Assembly (NCBI GenBank): GCA_009869945.1
Contig: WIXG01000363.1
Coordinates: 1-64,000, forward strand
DNA from: Mesaphorura yosii
Taxonomy: Eukaryota; Arthropoda; Collembola; Poduromorpha; Tullbergiidae
Reading direction: 5' to 3'
DNA length: 64,000 bases
Numbering within the stretch: the stretch's first letter is position 1; the number at the start of each line of letters is the position of its first letter. A program made the position numbers and the translations under genes. Of the stretch, positions 1-11,100 are shown piece after piece. The notes beneath the pieces were generated by a model. The model saw nothing but the letters and a program-made list of their open reading frames with translations, did no database searches and had not been told where the DNA came from.

Positions 1-813
1 AGCCCCCATTTTGGTCGGATGAATTCAGTCTCATTTCTCCAGAAGTCAATGTTGTTGCTGGAGTACGTGAACATTGGCTCCCCATCTCGGAGCCGCGTCA
101 GCTGGAAGAAGTACGTGCCGTTGTGCCCGTAAGTGAGGTCAGAGTACCCGTGAATCCATTCACCGAGGAAGGGAGCGAGTGGTTTACTCTCCAGGAAGTG
201 CAGGTGGCGCATGGAGTCGTACTGCAGGAGTTGGAGCGTGTTTGGATTGGATCTCCTCGTCGTCAGCGTGATCACCGGCTGGGAATCGTCGCCTCCGGCT
301 GCCTAAACCAGTAACAGCAGATGATTAGAGTGTTAGAAACTCAATAATCAAGATCTAAGTGATAGCACTCACTCAAAACCACCTTACCTTGATTTGGTGG
401 ATGTGGCAAAAGCTGTACGGCGGCTGATAAGCGGCGTCCAGTTTGAAATTCCAGGATAAAGTCACTCTGTCCCCATAAAACCCCAGCAAATCGTCGGCCG
501 ACTTGTCGTACGTCTTGATTTCGACCCGCTGGCGGTCAAACATCGTGCATCGGTCGTCGTCTTCCCGAATGTGCAGGTGAAACGCGAAGACCGGCCGTCC
601 GAGCTCAGAATCGTTGACTTGAGTCATATGAGGCCCAAAATCGCTGTGCTTGCAGTCGGGCACTTCGACGACGGTCCCGGTGCCCGTCCCGGCGAGCACG
701 CTGTCGATGAGCCTGTAAGTGTCCGTCACGCCGTCGGCACGAAGAATCGTTTGCGTGTTGCAAAATCCGAACAGCAGCGCAAAGGCTGAAAAGAGCAGAA
801 ATTCTGTCTTCAT
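1..813 (-). CDS. Polysaccharide-lyase-like secreted protein, copy 1 (3' end outside window)
   Basis: Two exons are visible, 388-813 and 1-302, joined by an 85-bp GT-AG intron in phase 0. The protein starts with a hydrophobic signal peptide (about residues 1-20). It carries the signatures shared by all three copies here: FDRQRVEIKT, GFYGDRVTLSWNFKLDA, a HIHQIK segment just before the intron and (A/V)GGDDSQP just after it, then DFWRNET and RPKWG. This pattern resembles PL20/heparin-lyase-like jelly-roll polysaccharide lyases, which cleave uronic-acid polymers by beta-elimination; the family call comes from memory of those motifs and the substrate is unknown. About 97 nt of the last exon (the RSKQEIVLSRDE..C end seen in copies 2 and 3) lie beyond the window edge. 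Cysteines and length match its tandem neighbours, so it looks functional. Confidence 0.65.
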
Positions 814-1676
814 TTTCTTAGCGAGTCAAGTTGGTTTTTGTTCTGTTGTGCGTTCCAATTTCGTCAGTCAAAGCCAAAGCTACTCTTCGATTGAGACACG
901 AAACACAAAAGACATGGAATATATTTCCATTTTAGCGAGTATGACGTCTGGATGCATGACAAACGAAAGACTCAGTCAATACCAAATCGTGATGATAAAC
1001 AATATTCAGCCAGAACACTGCGACAAGAACACTGGAATTTCAAGTGCAGAATTGAGTAAACATTGCCAATGCGTAATGTCTTTTTTTATTGCGAAGAATG
1101 AAAACTACCACTTCAAATTCGTGTCGAGAATCGGCACGCCACGCAACCCACAAAAACGGCAGAACGGGACTTGTCGAATTTCGTCTGATTTACTCCGGCG
1201 TTAATTCAAGTGAGTTTAGATGGAGTCATCAAACGGGACGTGCTGCAAGATTTGCGAATCGACCAGACCATTCAGATTATTGAGTGCTTATCATTTCCAG
1301 TACACTGCAATGCATCGGTCGCATCGATCAAAATTGATCGACTGCCTGTCCCAAAACCGAAGCCTGTCAAATACGCCTATCTCGTCTCGATTCATTCACC
1401 GATTCAGCTACTGCCCACATGACGCATGCTTTTTTGCTTACATTTTGCTGCAGAAATGCGTCACACGCTCGAGTGACCATTAAACGCAACTTGTTGAAGA
1501 ATTTGTCTCCCTAAGGCCACGAGCAATCGTGAAATTGATGAAATGAGACTTGCTGTGGAATTATTCATCCTATTACGCTTGTTTTTGTGTTCCAACATAA
1601 TCTTGTATGAGTTTTACATGCAAAATTTGGAATAATTGTAGCTTAATTCGTGAACTTAGTTTTATTCGTCAAGAAG
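814..1676. other. Intergenic spacer
   Basis: No convincing gene is seen. The low end carries a reversed AATAAA signal (TTTATT, about 1661-1666), suitable as the polyadenylation signal of copy 2. The 814-900 end should hold the promoter of copy 1. Short open frames here lack splice context or recognisable motifs. Confidence 0.5.
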
Positions 1677-2569
1677 TTAATTACACCGGTCAAGATTGCC
1701 TTTCCCGACACAAATTCTGTCAAACAGCACGGTTTCGTCACGACTCAGGACAATCTCCTGCTTGCTCCTGTAAAGACCCCACTTGGGTCGCATGAGAGTG
1801 GTCTCGTTGCGCCAGAAGTCGATGTTGTTGCTCGAGTACGTGAACATCGGCTCTCCATCGGAGAGTCGAGTCAGTTGGAAGAAGTACGTGCCATTTGACC
1901 CAACGGTGATGTCCGAATACCCCTTAATCCATTCGCCGAGGAAGGGCTGCAGAGGCGTCGTGGCAAGGAAAAGCAAGGAACCAGTTGAATTGTACTGCAG
2001 CAACTGCAGCTCGTTCGGGTTCGATCTCCTGGTCGTGAGCGTGATAATTGGCTGGGAATCGTCACCACCAACAGCCTGTTCATAAATTATGAGATTAAGA
2101 AATATGACGACATTGACTCGGGTTTCTAGCGTAGCCTTCGGCTTGCCTTCAGCTGGTGAATGTGGCAGAAACTGTACGGCGGCTGATAATCCGCATCCAG
2201 CTTAAAGTTCCAGGAAAGCGTGAGCCGGTCGCCGAAAAATCCTACCAGATCGTACGCCGGAGTCTCTGCGTCGGTCGTTATTTCAGTGCGTTGCCTGTCA
2301 AACTTTCCGCACCGGTCGTCATCTTGGAGGATGTGCGAGTGGAAGGCAAAGACAGGCCTGCCCAACATTGGGTCCTTGACTTGAGTGATGTGAGGGCCGA
2401 ATTCGGTGTGGTTGCAGTCGGGCATCTCCAGCGACCCGATACCGAACGCGGAAGAGATCAGAGTGTACGGGGCGGTCACGCCATCGGCCTGCAGAAGCGT
2501 TTGGCAGTGACAACCGAGCAAGGAAACTTGAAGGATTCCGATTAATAGTAGAACGAGTCCCGACCTCAT
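1677..2569 (-). CDS. Polysaccharide-lyase-like secreted protein, copy 2
   Basis: Exons 2147-2569 and 1677-2075 give a complete 273-residue protein. It has an N-terminal signal peptide (hydrophobic LVLLLIGILQVSLLGCHC) and one catalytic-type beta-sandwich domain with the signatures described for copy 1. It is colinear with copy 3 to the residue: both exons have identical lengths, 423 and 399 nt. The intron interrupts right after HIHQLK, as in the other copies, but its donor reads AAG|GCAAGC, so it is a GC-AG intron. The three copies share strand and spacing, as expected from tandem duplication. Likely a secreted digestive or cell-wall-degrading enzyme (inference). Confidence 0.7.
2076..2146 (-). 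other. GC-AG intron
   Basis: The 71-bp intron of copy 2 begins with GCAAGC and ends with ACAG. The exon phase and protein alignment with copies 1 and 3 require a splice here, and no GT donor is available nearby. Copies 1 and 3 use GTAAGG and GTAAGT at the same site. The A at +3/+4 and G at +5 fit the usual strong-consensus context of GC donors. Confidence 0.75.
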
Positions 2570-3217
2570 CCTGGCGACTACACTTAACCAATTTACTTTT
2601 TCCTGTTCGTGTTAAATTTCCGAATGAGAATTGAACCAACGACTTTTAGTCCGCGTCCTCACATTCCGTATTTATTCGAACTCGAAATCTTGAAGTTGCA
2701 CGAAACTGACGAAACTCGTGAAACGTGATCAATCATCCCGCGTGATAGTCTGACGTCTGAAATTGCGAAATCTGCGTTGACTCTCGACGGCCTTGGAGTG
2801 GGAATCATCAAGCAGGCAGAGCCTTCCATTCCACTCCAATTCGCCCGCTCTCAAGTCAGTCCAGAGAACCACTTGAACTCGTGCCTAATCACGAGTTCCA
2901 GAGTCCAGCATAAGAATGACGACGAACTGTGTGAAAACAATAAATGGGACTTGTTGTGGAATTCTTCCTGCTTAACTGATTCGATGGACTGGATGAAGTC
3001 ATCAACGGGACTTGCTGTGAAACTTTCTCTTGCTCTATGTGAACTGTTGCAATGGTTAGAACATTTGATTAGGATCCTAAGTTCCAGAAATACTGCGGGC
3101 CTCGGGCAATACGAATGTTGCAATGACAAGATCGATGAAATCGAAAACATTAACTGAGACATTTTATTGGATATTCTCATACTCTCAACTCGAAATAGCG
3201 TTTACACCATGCATTGG
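2570..3217. other. Intergenic spacer
   Basis: Spacer between copies 2 and 3. A TTTATT (AATAAA on the minus strand) near 3163-3168 would serve copy 3. Nothing else is supported. Confidence 0.5.
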
Positions 3218-4119
3218 TTAACTACAGCGATCAAGATTGCCCTTCCCAACACAGAACCTGTCGTACAGCACGGTTTCGTCACGACTCAGGACAATCTCCT
3301 GCTTGCTCCTGTACAGGCCCCACTTGGGTCGCATGAGTGTGGTCCCGTTCCGCCAGAAGTCAATGTTATCGCTCGAGTACGTGAACAGTGGTTCCCCGTC
3401 GGAAAGTCGAGTCAGTTGAAAGAAGTACATGCCATTTGACCCGACGGTGAAGTCCGAGAACCCGTGGATCCATTCGCCGAGGAAGGGCTGCAATGGTGTC
3501 GTCGCAAGGAAGATCAGTTCGCCCATCGAATCGTACTGCAGGAGCTGAAGCTCGTTCGGCGTCGATTTCCGAGGAGTCAGCGTAATTATCGGCATCGAAT
3601 CATCGCCGCCAACAGCCTGAATGAAGTGAATCAGATAATCAGTGTTTACCGTTTGACTACTCCCGGTTTAGAGATTTTGCAGCTAAAATAACTTACTTTC
3701 AGCTGATGAATGTGGCAGAAACTGTAAGGCGGCTGAAATCCTGCGTCGAGTTTAAAATTCCAAGACAGCGTAAGTCGGTCGCCGTAAAATCCGACGAGAT
3801 CGAAAGCCGGTGGCATTGCGTCTGTCGTGATTTCGGTGCGTTGTCGGTCAAACCTCGCGCACCACGCATCGTTGTCGGGGATATGTGCATGGAAAGCAAA
3901 GACGGGCCTGCCCAGGATCGGATCGTGGACTTCAGTGACGTGGGGACCGAATTCGGTGTGGTTGCAGTCGGGCATCTCCAGCGAACTGGGACCGAACGTC
4001 GACGAAATCAGAGTGTAAGGGGCAGTCACGCCATCGGCTTGCAGCAGAGTTTGGCAGTGGCAGCCGAGCAGGGTAGATTGAAACACCCCGAGTAAAAGAA
4101 GAGCGATAGAAAGCTTCAT
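3218..4119 (-). CDS. Polysaccharide-lyase-like secreted protein, copy 3
   Basis: Exons 3697-4119 and 3218-3616, with an 80-bp GT-AG intron, give 273 residues. I chose the internal ATG at 4119 (MKLSIALLLLGVFQ) because it begins a clean signal peptide; the longer frame upstream would place a charged segment first. Family signatures in order: FDRQRTEITT, GFYGDRLTLSWNFKLDA, HIHQLK, AVGGDDS, MPIITLTPRKSTPNELQLL, APFLGEWIHGFSDFTVG, NIDFWRNGTTLMRPKWGLYR, and a terminal Cys-containing CVGKGNLDRC. These recall PL20-type glucuronan/heparin-lyase-like enzymes of fungi and bacteria. Two Cys late in the C-terminus and pairs near 60 and 90 may form disulfides in a secreted protein. Confidence 0.7.
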
Positions 4120-4504
4120 CCTGCAGAACAGGAAACAACTTTTCTTTCTACTGCGTAAAAGCAAAAAAAAGAATTGAAGCAACGACTTTCAGCTTTCGTG
4201 CGTACGCTTCGTATTTATTCGAACTGGCAATTCCAAGCACGCGAAACGCGTAAAGCGATTAATCATTATCATCTCATCGCCCTGTCTTCTCTTATCTGAC
4301 CATCATTCATAGTTCACAATTGACATATCAACGATTACGAAATCGCGCACGCCGAGCTGTCTGCGCTAATATAATTACCAATAGATTGATTGATTGGTAC
4401 TTGAACGCATTAACTAGTATATTAGTGAAATTGCAGCAATTTTTCCGTCGACCTGTTCAAGCAAGTGCAGATTTCAGAGTGCAGAACGTTCCAGCAGCCG
4501 CTGA
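4120..4504. other. Intergenic spacer
   Basis: Contains the 5' flank of copy 3 and the 3' flank of the SPAG17-like gene. It is AT-rich and no gene is seen. Confidence 0.5.
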
Positions 4505-7500
4505 TTACTGTTTAATCTGTTTCTGCTCCTGCTCTCGCTTCTGCTTCTTTTCTCGTCCACGACGTTTCGGGTCACGCTGGCGCTGTGCGTTTTTGGTTGT
4601 GGGTCGGGTCTCGGCCTTGTCCACTGCGTCAACGCCATCCAGGCCCAACGGATCAGTCGGCGGCTCGGATGGGTTGTCTGGAATCTTGACCACTTCCAGA
4701 TTGACGCTGGATTGATTGGCTGGTTGCTCCTCCTCTGGCTTTGGGATTGGCTCCGTTGCGCTCGCGTCCGTCGCAGTCTCAGCTGCTGCCACACCACCGT
4801 CGCCTGCGTCCGCTTCTTCCGCCTTGATCTCTGCGTGTGGTTTTGCTTTCCTGCCGCCGCCAGTCTGGAGAACCTCCCCGACATCAGCCGTAGAAGGTGC
4901 AATCGATTTGCTACGTCCTTCCCTTTCCAGACTGGCCGTTTTCTTGATCGAAGGTCGGCGCTTTAACCGCCGCTGTGCGTTTGCCGACTCTGCCATTTCC
5001 TTGTGTTTGTCTGGCTTTACGACGGCTTCTGCTTTCGCTTCTCTTTCGCCAACGCTCTGTTTGAGGCCTCTGCGGCCATCGCCTTTCACACGTTTTCGTT
5101 TGTCTTTTCGTTTTTGGTGGAGCTGCTGCTGTTGTTGCTGCAAGTCTTGATCATGACCTTTGCCGGTCGTGGTCTCCGATGACTCTTTCACTGACGTATC
5201 CATCGTTCGCTGTCGCTCGACCTCCGATTCTTGTGGATTGAGATTCTGACCCTGGTTCTCATTCTCAGGCTGTGGAACCTCTTCAGGGGAGGACGTCGTG
5301 TTTGGTTGTGTTGGCGGTGGAGGCAGTGGACGTGGATTTTCCCTCTTTTGCTTCTCATACGCTTGCCGAGGTGTAAGCACGAATTTCGTTCTTCTCGTGT
5401 GCGCCGTGGTCAAAATGTAGGCAAACCACCGCAGGGCGTCTGGTCGGGCGGTGCGGAGCTGCTGCTCCGTGGCGAGTTGACGAATTCGGGTAATGGATTC
5501 GTGGTGGTCTCTTTCCCAGAGATCTACGGTGGGTGAGCCTCCGTCCTCGGACGCCATGAATCCGCGGCCTTGTATGGTGTCCTTGCCTTCCCTTTCATCC
5601 TTGGAGTAGCAGGACTCGCTGGCATTTTCAATCTTTTCATTCTCAACAACCTACAGAGAAGAAATTATTTAAGAAAAAGAAAAGCTTGGCTCTCAATTTT
5701 TAAGGATTTTTGGCTGAATACTGACTTGTTCAATCAGGCACTCCAAAATAATTGGCACTGTTATGCACTCGGGCGGAATTTCGTTCAGGAGGCGATCGTA
5801 CAACGCAGTCGAGAGCCCGAACTTCTTCGTTGACGTGCCGAAGTACTCATTGTACTTGTACCGGTCTTTCAGCGCCAGCATCTCGTACACGAGGTGGGCG
5901 GCCTTGTCAAACAGCTTGGATGCAAAGTCCCCTTGTTGTTCGACGGTCTCTGGCAGATTCCCAGGCGGGAGTGAACAATCCATCAACGCCACGTCATGAG
6001 TAGGCGAACCGGCGTCTGCGGTGATCATCTTGGCCAGTCGTACCCAAAAATGGTTGACTTGGTTCCGGGCACTGAAAAGTGAAGCAGTGCAGTGCAGGAA
6101 AAGTAGCCTCGCCTCGTAAGCAAATAAATTAGTGGCTCACTCTCTGTCCTTGTGGCTTTCTCCCATCGCCTTGGCGTACTCTGGCAAGATTTGAGGACGG
6201 AACGTGCCGGCGCCGCCGATATTCATGTTCTGATCAATGTCAATGTCGAGCATGCTAAAGCTGTTGTGTTTGCTGATGATGCCAGCAGCAGTGATCGTGA
6301 TCAGGAGCACGCAGTCAATTTTGACACCGACGGCTTGCAACTGCTCCATGAGGTCCGGGTTGTAGAATCCTTGCAGGAAGAAGTAACGTTGAGGACCGTC
6401 TGGCGGTGAGTCGTCAATGAACTCGGTGAAGGGCGCTATGAACTCGCCACGTTTTCGCAGCAGCGTCGTCGGTTTGCTGTTGCTGTCCTTTGGCGTAGCA
6501 AAATCTGCGTCGACGGTCTTCTGGACTCCTGTCTCGTCTCGTCTCCTTTTCTCTGTCTTGCCTCCTTTCTCCTCCTTTTCCGCTTTCTTGTCTCCTTTCT
6601 CCCTTTTGCCTTTCGTTTCTTCTTTCTTCTTTTCCCCCTTCTTCTTTTTGTCGCTACCGCTTTTAAGTTTTATGCTCAATTTGGCCTTCCGGACATCGTC
6701 TCGTGCGCGAGACGACTTTACTGCTGGATGCGTCTTCGAACTCGAACCCACTAAAGACGCAGATGACTCCACCTCAACCACGGGCTTGATGACCTTTACC
6801 AACTCCTTCGACCGAACGCCAGTAATCTCCTCTTTCTTCGCCTTGGCGTTGGCTTGCACATGGTGCTCAGCCAACACGCGCGCTTTGAACTGAAGCAGCA
6901 CGTGCTTGATTGCTTCAGCCCAAATGTCGATTCGGTCCAAGTAGCTCATGTCTTCTTGATTCGCCTCCCGCAGTCCGGCCGATGTCATGAACTTTTGAAC
7001 TTTCTGGAGCAATAAATTCGCAGTAATTAACTCACAATTAACACATTTCGTTAACTTTCGCGTTCGCTTCTTCATGGCCATGGCTTTCGTTAACTCTCGC
7101 TTCCTTTTTTTGCATTTGCATAATCGAGAGTTTCCCATACCTGGCTTATTGCCTGGCCGCTGATGGACACAAAGTTCCTTCTGATTCCGGAACCCACCGC
7201 TCTGTGCAGGAACTGAGTGTATGGAGTCAGGAAGGAAGACTCTTCCATGACCAGCACGACGCAGGTCGTGAATCCATCCTGTAACGAAATAAGAGAAGGA
7301 AGAACGTACCTCAGTGGAAATCCAACAAAACACACGCGCACGTACGGAATTTAGCTTCTCGTTTCGGATCGTCTCTGAATTCCATTCCGGCTCCAATCCA
7401 ATGTATTTCAAACTCTTTGTCCTTGCCTTCAGCGTGACCTTATCTGAGCCAGCCCCGGGTGACATCTCTGCCGAAGGTTTTCTGGTTTTCTTGTTCCATG

Positions 7501-7693
7501 ATCGGCTTCCTGCAGCTTTCGATTTGGCTCGCTCACGCTTCTGCTTCGTCTGTGCCGGCGTCAGCCCCTCGTCGTCGCCCGCACCTCCTTCGAGTGACTT
7601 CTTCACCCTGGACCTAGACTTTGTCTTCATTTTGGACGTGGACCTGTCGAGTTTCTTCTTCGACTTGGTTTTCGTAGGATCGGGCGGCACCAT
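4505..7693 (-). CDS. SPAG17: SPAG17/PF6-like ciliary central-apparatus protein
   Basis: Five exons (7310-7693, 7141-7278, 6141-7003, 5726-6071, 4505-5650) with consistent phases give 958 residues. SPAG17/PF6 is a scaffold of the C1a projection of the axonemal central pair, needed for flagellar beating. Support comes from conserved-looking blocks: a Lys/Arg-rich N-terminus, VQKFMTSAGLREANQEDMSYLDRI, FYNPDLMEQLQAVGVKID, NHFWVRLAKM, and LLNEIPPECITVPIILECLI, which matches the SPAG17 block I recall. The C-terminal 250 residues are low-complexity, charged and Gln/Glu-rich. Vertebrate SPAG17 is about 2,200 residues, so this is less than half length and ends after the N-terminal and central blocks. 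Its start lies 481 bp from the divergent CCDC146-like gene, another flagellar gene, which supports the call. Confidence 0.6.
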
Positions 7694-8174
7694 GTTGTCG
7701 TTTTGTCAATGTAAACTTGATTCTTGTATATTTTTACGTATTTGTATCGATTTATATCACTAATTTGTGATAAATTGATTGTCACTACGAATTCTGCTTC
7801 ACTTCATTCTAACGGATTTCACGCGTCCTTTTGATTACAGTGACCCGTGAAAGTTAACATCACCTGCACGTACTGATCGAAGGGACCTAGCAACCTATCA
7901 ATTACAATGTGACAAACAATTCGAAGCGGTGACGACATCCTTCGGAGGGCAAGTCGAAGTAATCCTTGTGTTATTCGAAATTCGATACAAGTTGTGCAGG
8001 CTTTCACTATCAAACTCATTCGTAAGAAGCCAACAGCAAAAGTCAAGCCAAGCAGTGAATTGTAATTTCGTAATTATAAAACGTTATCGTGTTTAATCAG
8101 TCTCGTCTCGTCAATTCCTCGCTCCCATCACACTTGTTTCCCTGTCTTGCTCATGCGTCTGCAGTGAATCGAAT
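7694..8174. promoter_or_regulatory. Divergent promoter region of the SPAG17-like and CCDC146-like genes
   Basis: 481 bp separate the two start codons, which read outward in opposite directions. It must contain both 5' ends, and a shared bidirectional promoter is likely. I could not identify a specific RFX or other ciliary-factor site by eye. Confidence 0.45.
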
Positions 8175-11100
8175 ATGAGCACCACAAAAGAAGGGCTCGA
8201 GACCGGTGGGCCGGGGAGTCAAGATGAGGATCCTTTTGACATGGACGACGAGCGAAACGTCCACGAATTGGCCGATTTTGATGATCTAGACTTCGACGAC
8301 GAGAAACGCCCAAAGAAGGATCTGACCTTGCAGGAGTAAGCGGGCCAAGGCCAATTTTCGACCGTGCACCGTGGCTTAGCGTCGTGTCGTGAAATGATTG
8401 TAATCGAAATCACATTCTCTCTGACTCTGACAGGGTAGTGCCCGATACGAGCGCTGAGGAAAGTAAAGCTGGAAGTCAAGACGAAGAATGGGACTTCTCC
8501 ATGCAAGATGAGGACGAATTCAGCGCGTTTGACAAGGGCGACGATCAAAACGTCTACGAAATGGCCCACATCGAAATCGACATCAATGAGGAGCATCAGA
8601 AAATGGAGACGACCTTGCAGAAGTAAGCGGACTAGTTTTTGAGCCCAACATCACGGAATTGCCTTCGTTTTCTGTCAGGATGCTGTCCGAAGCGCGGACG
8701 ACGAGCGGCGAGAAGCGGATCCTGACCGACAAGTTCAATCTGATGCTCCAGGCCCTCATGAGCTTCCAGGAGAGCGAAGTGGAACTAATTGATCATATCC
8801 GAACGAAAATGGGCATCATGGACATGCTCAAGTCGTTCATCGCGAACGAGGTGGAGGTGGGCGCTTCGCGGGTCGGCTACGACGAAGAGGGCGGAGTAGC
8901 AGAAAACAAGATGGAAGAATTGGCAAACGCTGCAGCTGCAGGGATTGACGGAACCATTGCGTTAATGGCTCACAAAACATTCAAGAATACGCAGGGAATC
9001 TCCATTGACGAGATGGCTGCGACGACCGTGCGGGAGACGCTGCTTGAGCAAAAGAACAAGTTAGAACCTTCGCTATTAAAAGCTTGTCTCCGAGTTGGAG
9101 CCCGCGTAATTTTTTTGTGATGTTTCGGAAGGTTGGAAATGCAGGAACATTTGAAGGTGCTTCAACTGCTTGAATTCAAGCAGTTGGAGTTCGAAAAGGT
9201 ACTCCTCACGATGCACTACTCGGAAATGGTCAAGCCAGCCGATTTGCAAAAGGAATTGAAGGTAATCAAGCCTTTTCCATTTTACTCAAAGATCATTCTG
9301 GAAGGACCAACGTTGAAATCCGTCGACTCGACGTATTTCGCAGGAACTCCGCAAAGCCGTGACCGAGTTACAAGTGGAAGTGGTCGACAGGTGGGAGGAG
9401 ATTGCACAAAACAAGAACTTGTACAACAACCAAGAGAAGTTTGTGCATGACGACGAGGCGAAGCTTGAAGAGCTCGAAATGGATTTGATCAGCAGGCAGC
9501 TGCACGTCGACCACAACGCAAAGGTTCCCGCTCGTCTGAGCCACGAGTCGGAGCGGATGGAGCTGGAGCTTGAAAAACTCCGCGATCACTACGACGCACT
9601 CTGCGCCCGCTGGATGGAGGGCATGGAGACCATCAACCTGATTCAGAACACAGTCACTGCGAAGCAGACGGAACTGCAGGAGCTGCTGCGGGAAATCACG
9701 CGGATGCAGCAGTCACGGAAGCAGTCGCTCGCCGAGTCGGACGCCCTCACAATTCAGTTCCTCGCACTGAAGAAGCGCGAGCACTCGCTCACTGACAGGC
9801 GAGAGGCGACGGTGCGGCGAATCAACGCGTCGATCAAGGAACGACGGAGGCTGACGACGGAGCTGCACAAAATGCAGAAGATGGCCACGATCTCGCATCA
9901 AGGAATCAGCCGGCTTGAGCGGGCGATTCGGATCGCTGCCGACTCGCACTTGAACGTCAAACTCTCGCACGACAAGCTGAAGCTCGCGTTAGCGGCTGTG
10001 AAGCCCCAGGAAGACAGTAACAACTGCCACAAACTGGCGGGCGTCTTCCGCAGGGAAATTGAGCGCATGAAGGAGGTGCTGAACATGCGGTCGGAGGATG
10101 CGGGCTACCACACCGAAGATGTTAACCGGCTCGAGGAGAAATTGAATGAGTTATATGATGAGCAAGTCGGGGCCGGGAAGGAGCTGCAGTATCTCGTAAG
10201 CTTTTTTGTAGCACGAAGTTGAATAATCTTACATATTCCTGGTGTTTGTAGATTCGAATCAAAGTTTGTAAGCGACATGAGAGGCAAGAAAAGTCTGAAC
10301 ACTGCATCAAGCTCGAGAGCCAAGCGGCAAAATTGCTAGCCGATAAAAAGGTAATGAACGATTAATTCCGTGATTACTTATTTGAATATGAATTGTACAA
10401 ATTCGTATTCTGCTTTGTGATATCTTCGTGCAATGCAGATGCAGCATTTGGTGCTAGACGAATGCGGGCGCTCCGAGCGCGAGCTGTACCGCTCGATGGA
10501 CGACGTTCGCAAATCGTACAACAAAGTCAAGATTGAGCGAACCGGTCTTATCAACGACCTTTTCCAGGCTAAGCAACGGATGACGGAGCAGACCGAAAAG
10601 TTCAAGGTTTTCAACAATGAAATTGAGTCGGTCAGCAATCAGTGCCTTGATAGTGTCCGTGAAATTCAGCGCGTGCACTACATCAACCTGAATGCAGGGT
10701 TGAGGCGTGATTCCATCAAGAACGAGACGTTCCGAATCATTGACAAATGTCGGCTGGCGAAGAAGGAACGAGACGAGCTCGGGCTCACAAACCGCACGCT
10801 CCGGAAGGAGGTCGAACGCCAGAAGGAAGAGGCTGGCGCGATTCGGAGACGGTTTGAGGACGCCGTGCATGCAGCGAATAAGGCGGCCATCAAAGTCCGT
10901 GAGCGGACGGAAGAAGTCTGTACATTCATCGAGAAGATTAAGGCTTACGAGCTCATCATTCTTCGAGGCAGTGTGGAGCTGAATATTCGCGATATGGAGC
11001 GGGTGAAGCTGGAGTCTCTTCTGGCAGAGGTGAAGAAGCATTTGCTCATTGTAATGACGAAGTAAGCAAAGAAATTTTAAACTTGAAGCCTGTGCAGCAA

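Noticed and set aside
4712-5536. Plus-strand open frames opposite the SPAG17-like last exon
   Set aside because: Shadows of a Gln/Glu/Lys-rich minus-strand exon; no splice signals or motifs of their own.
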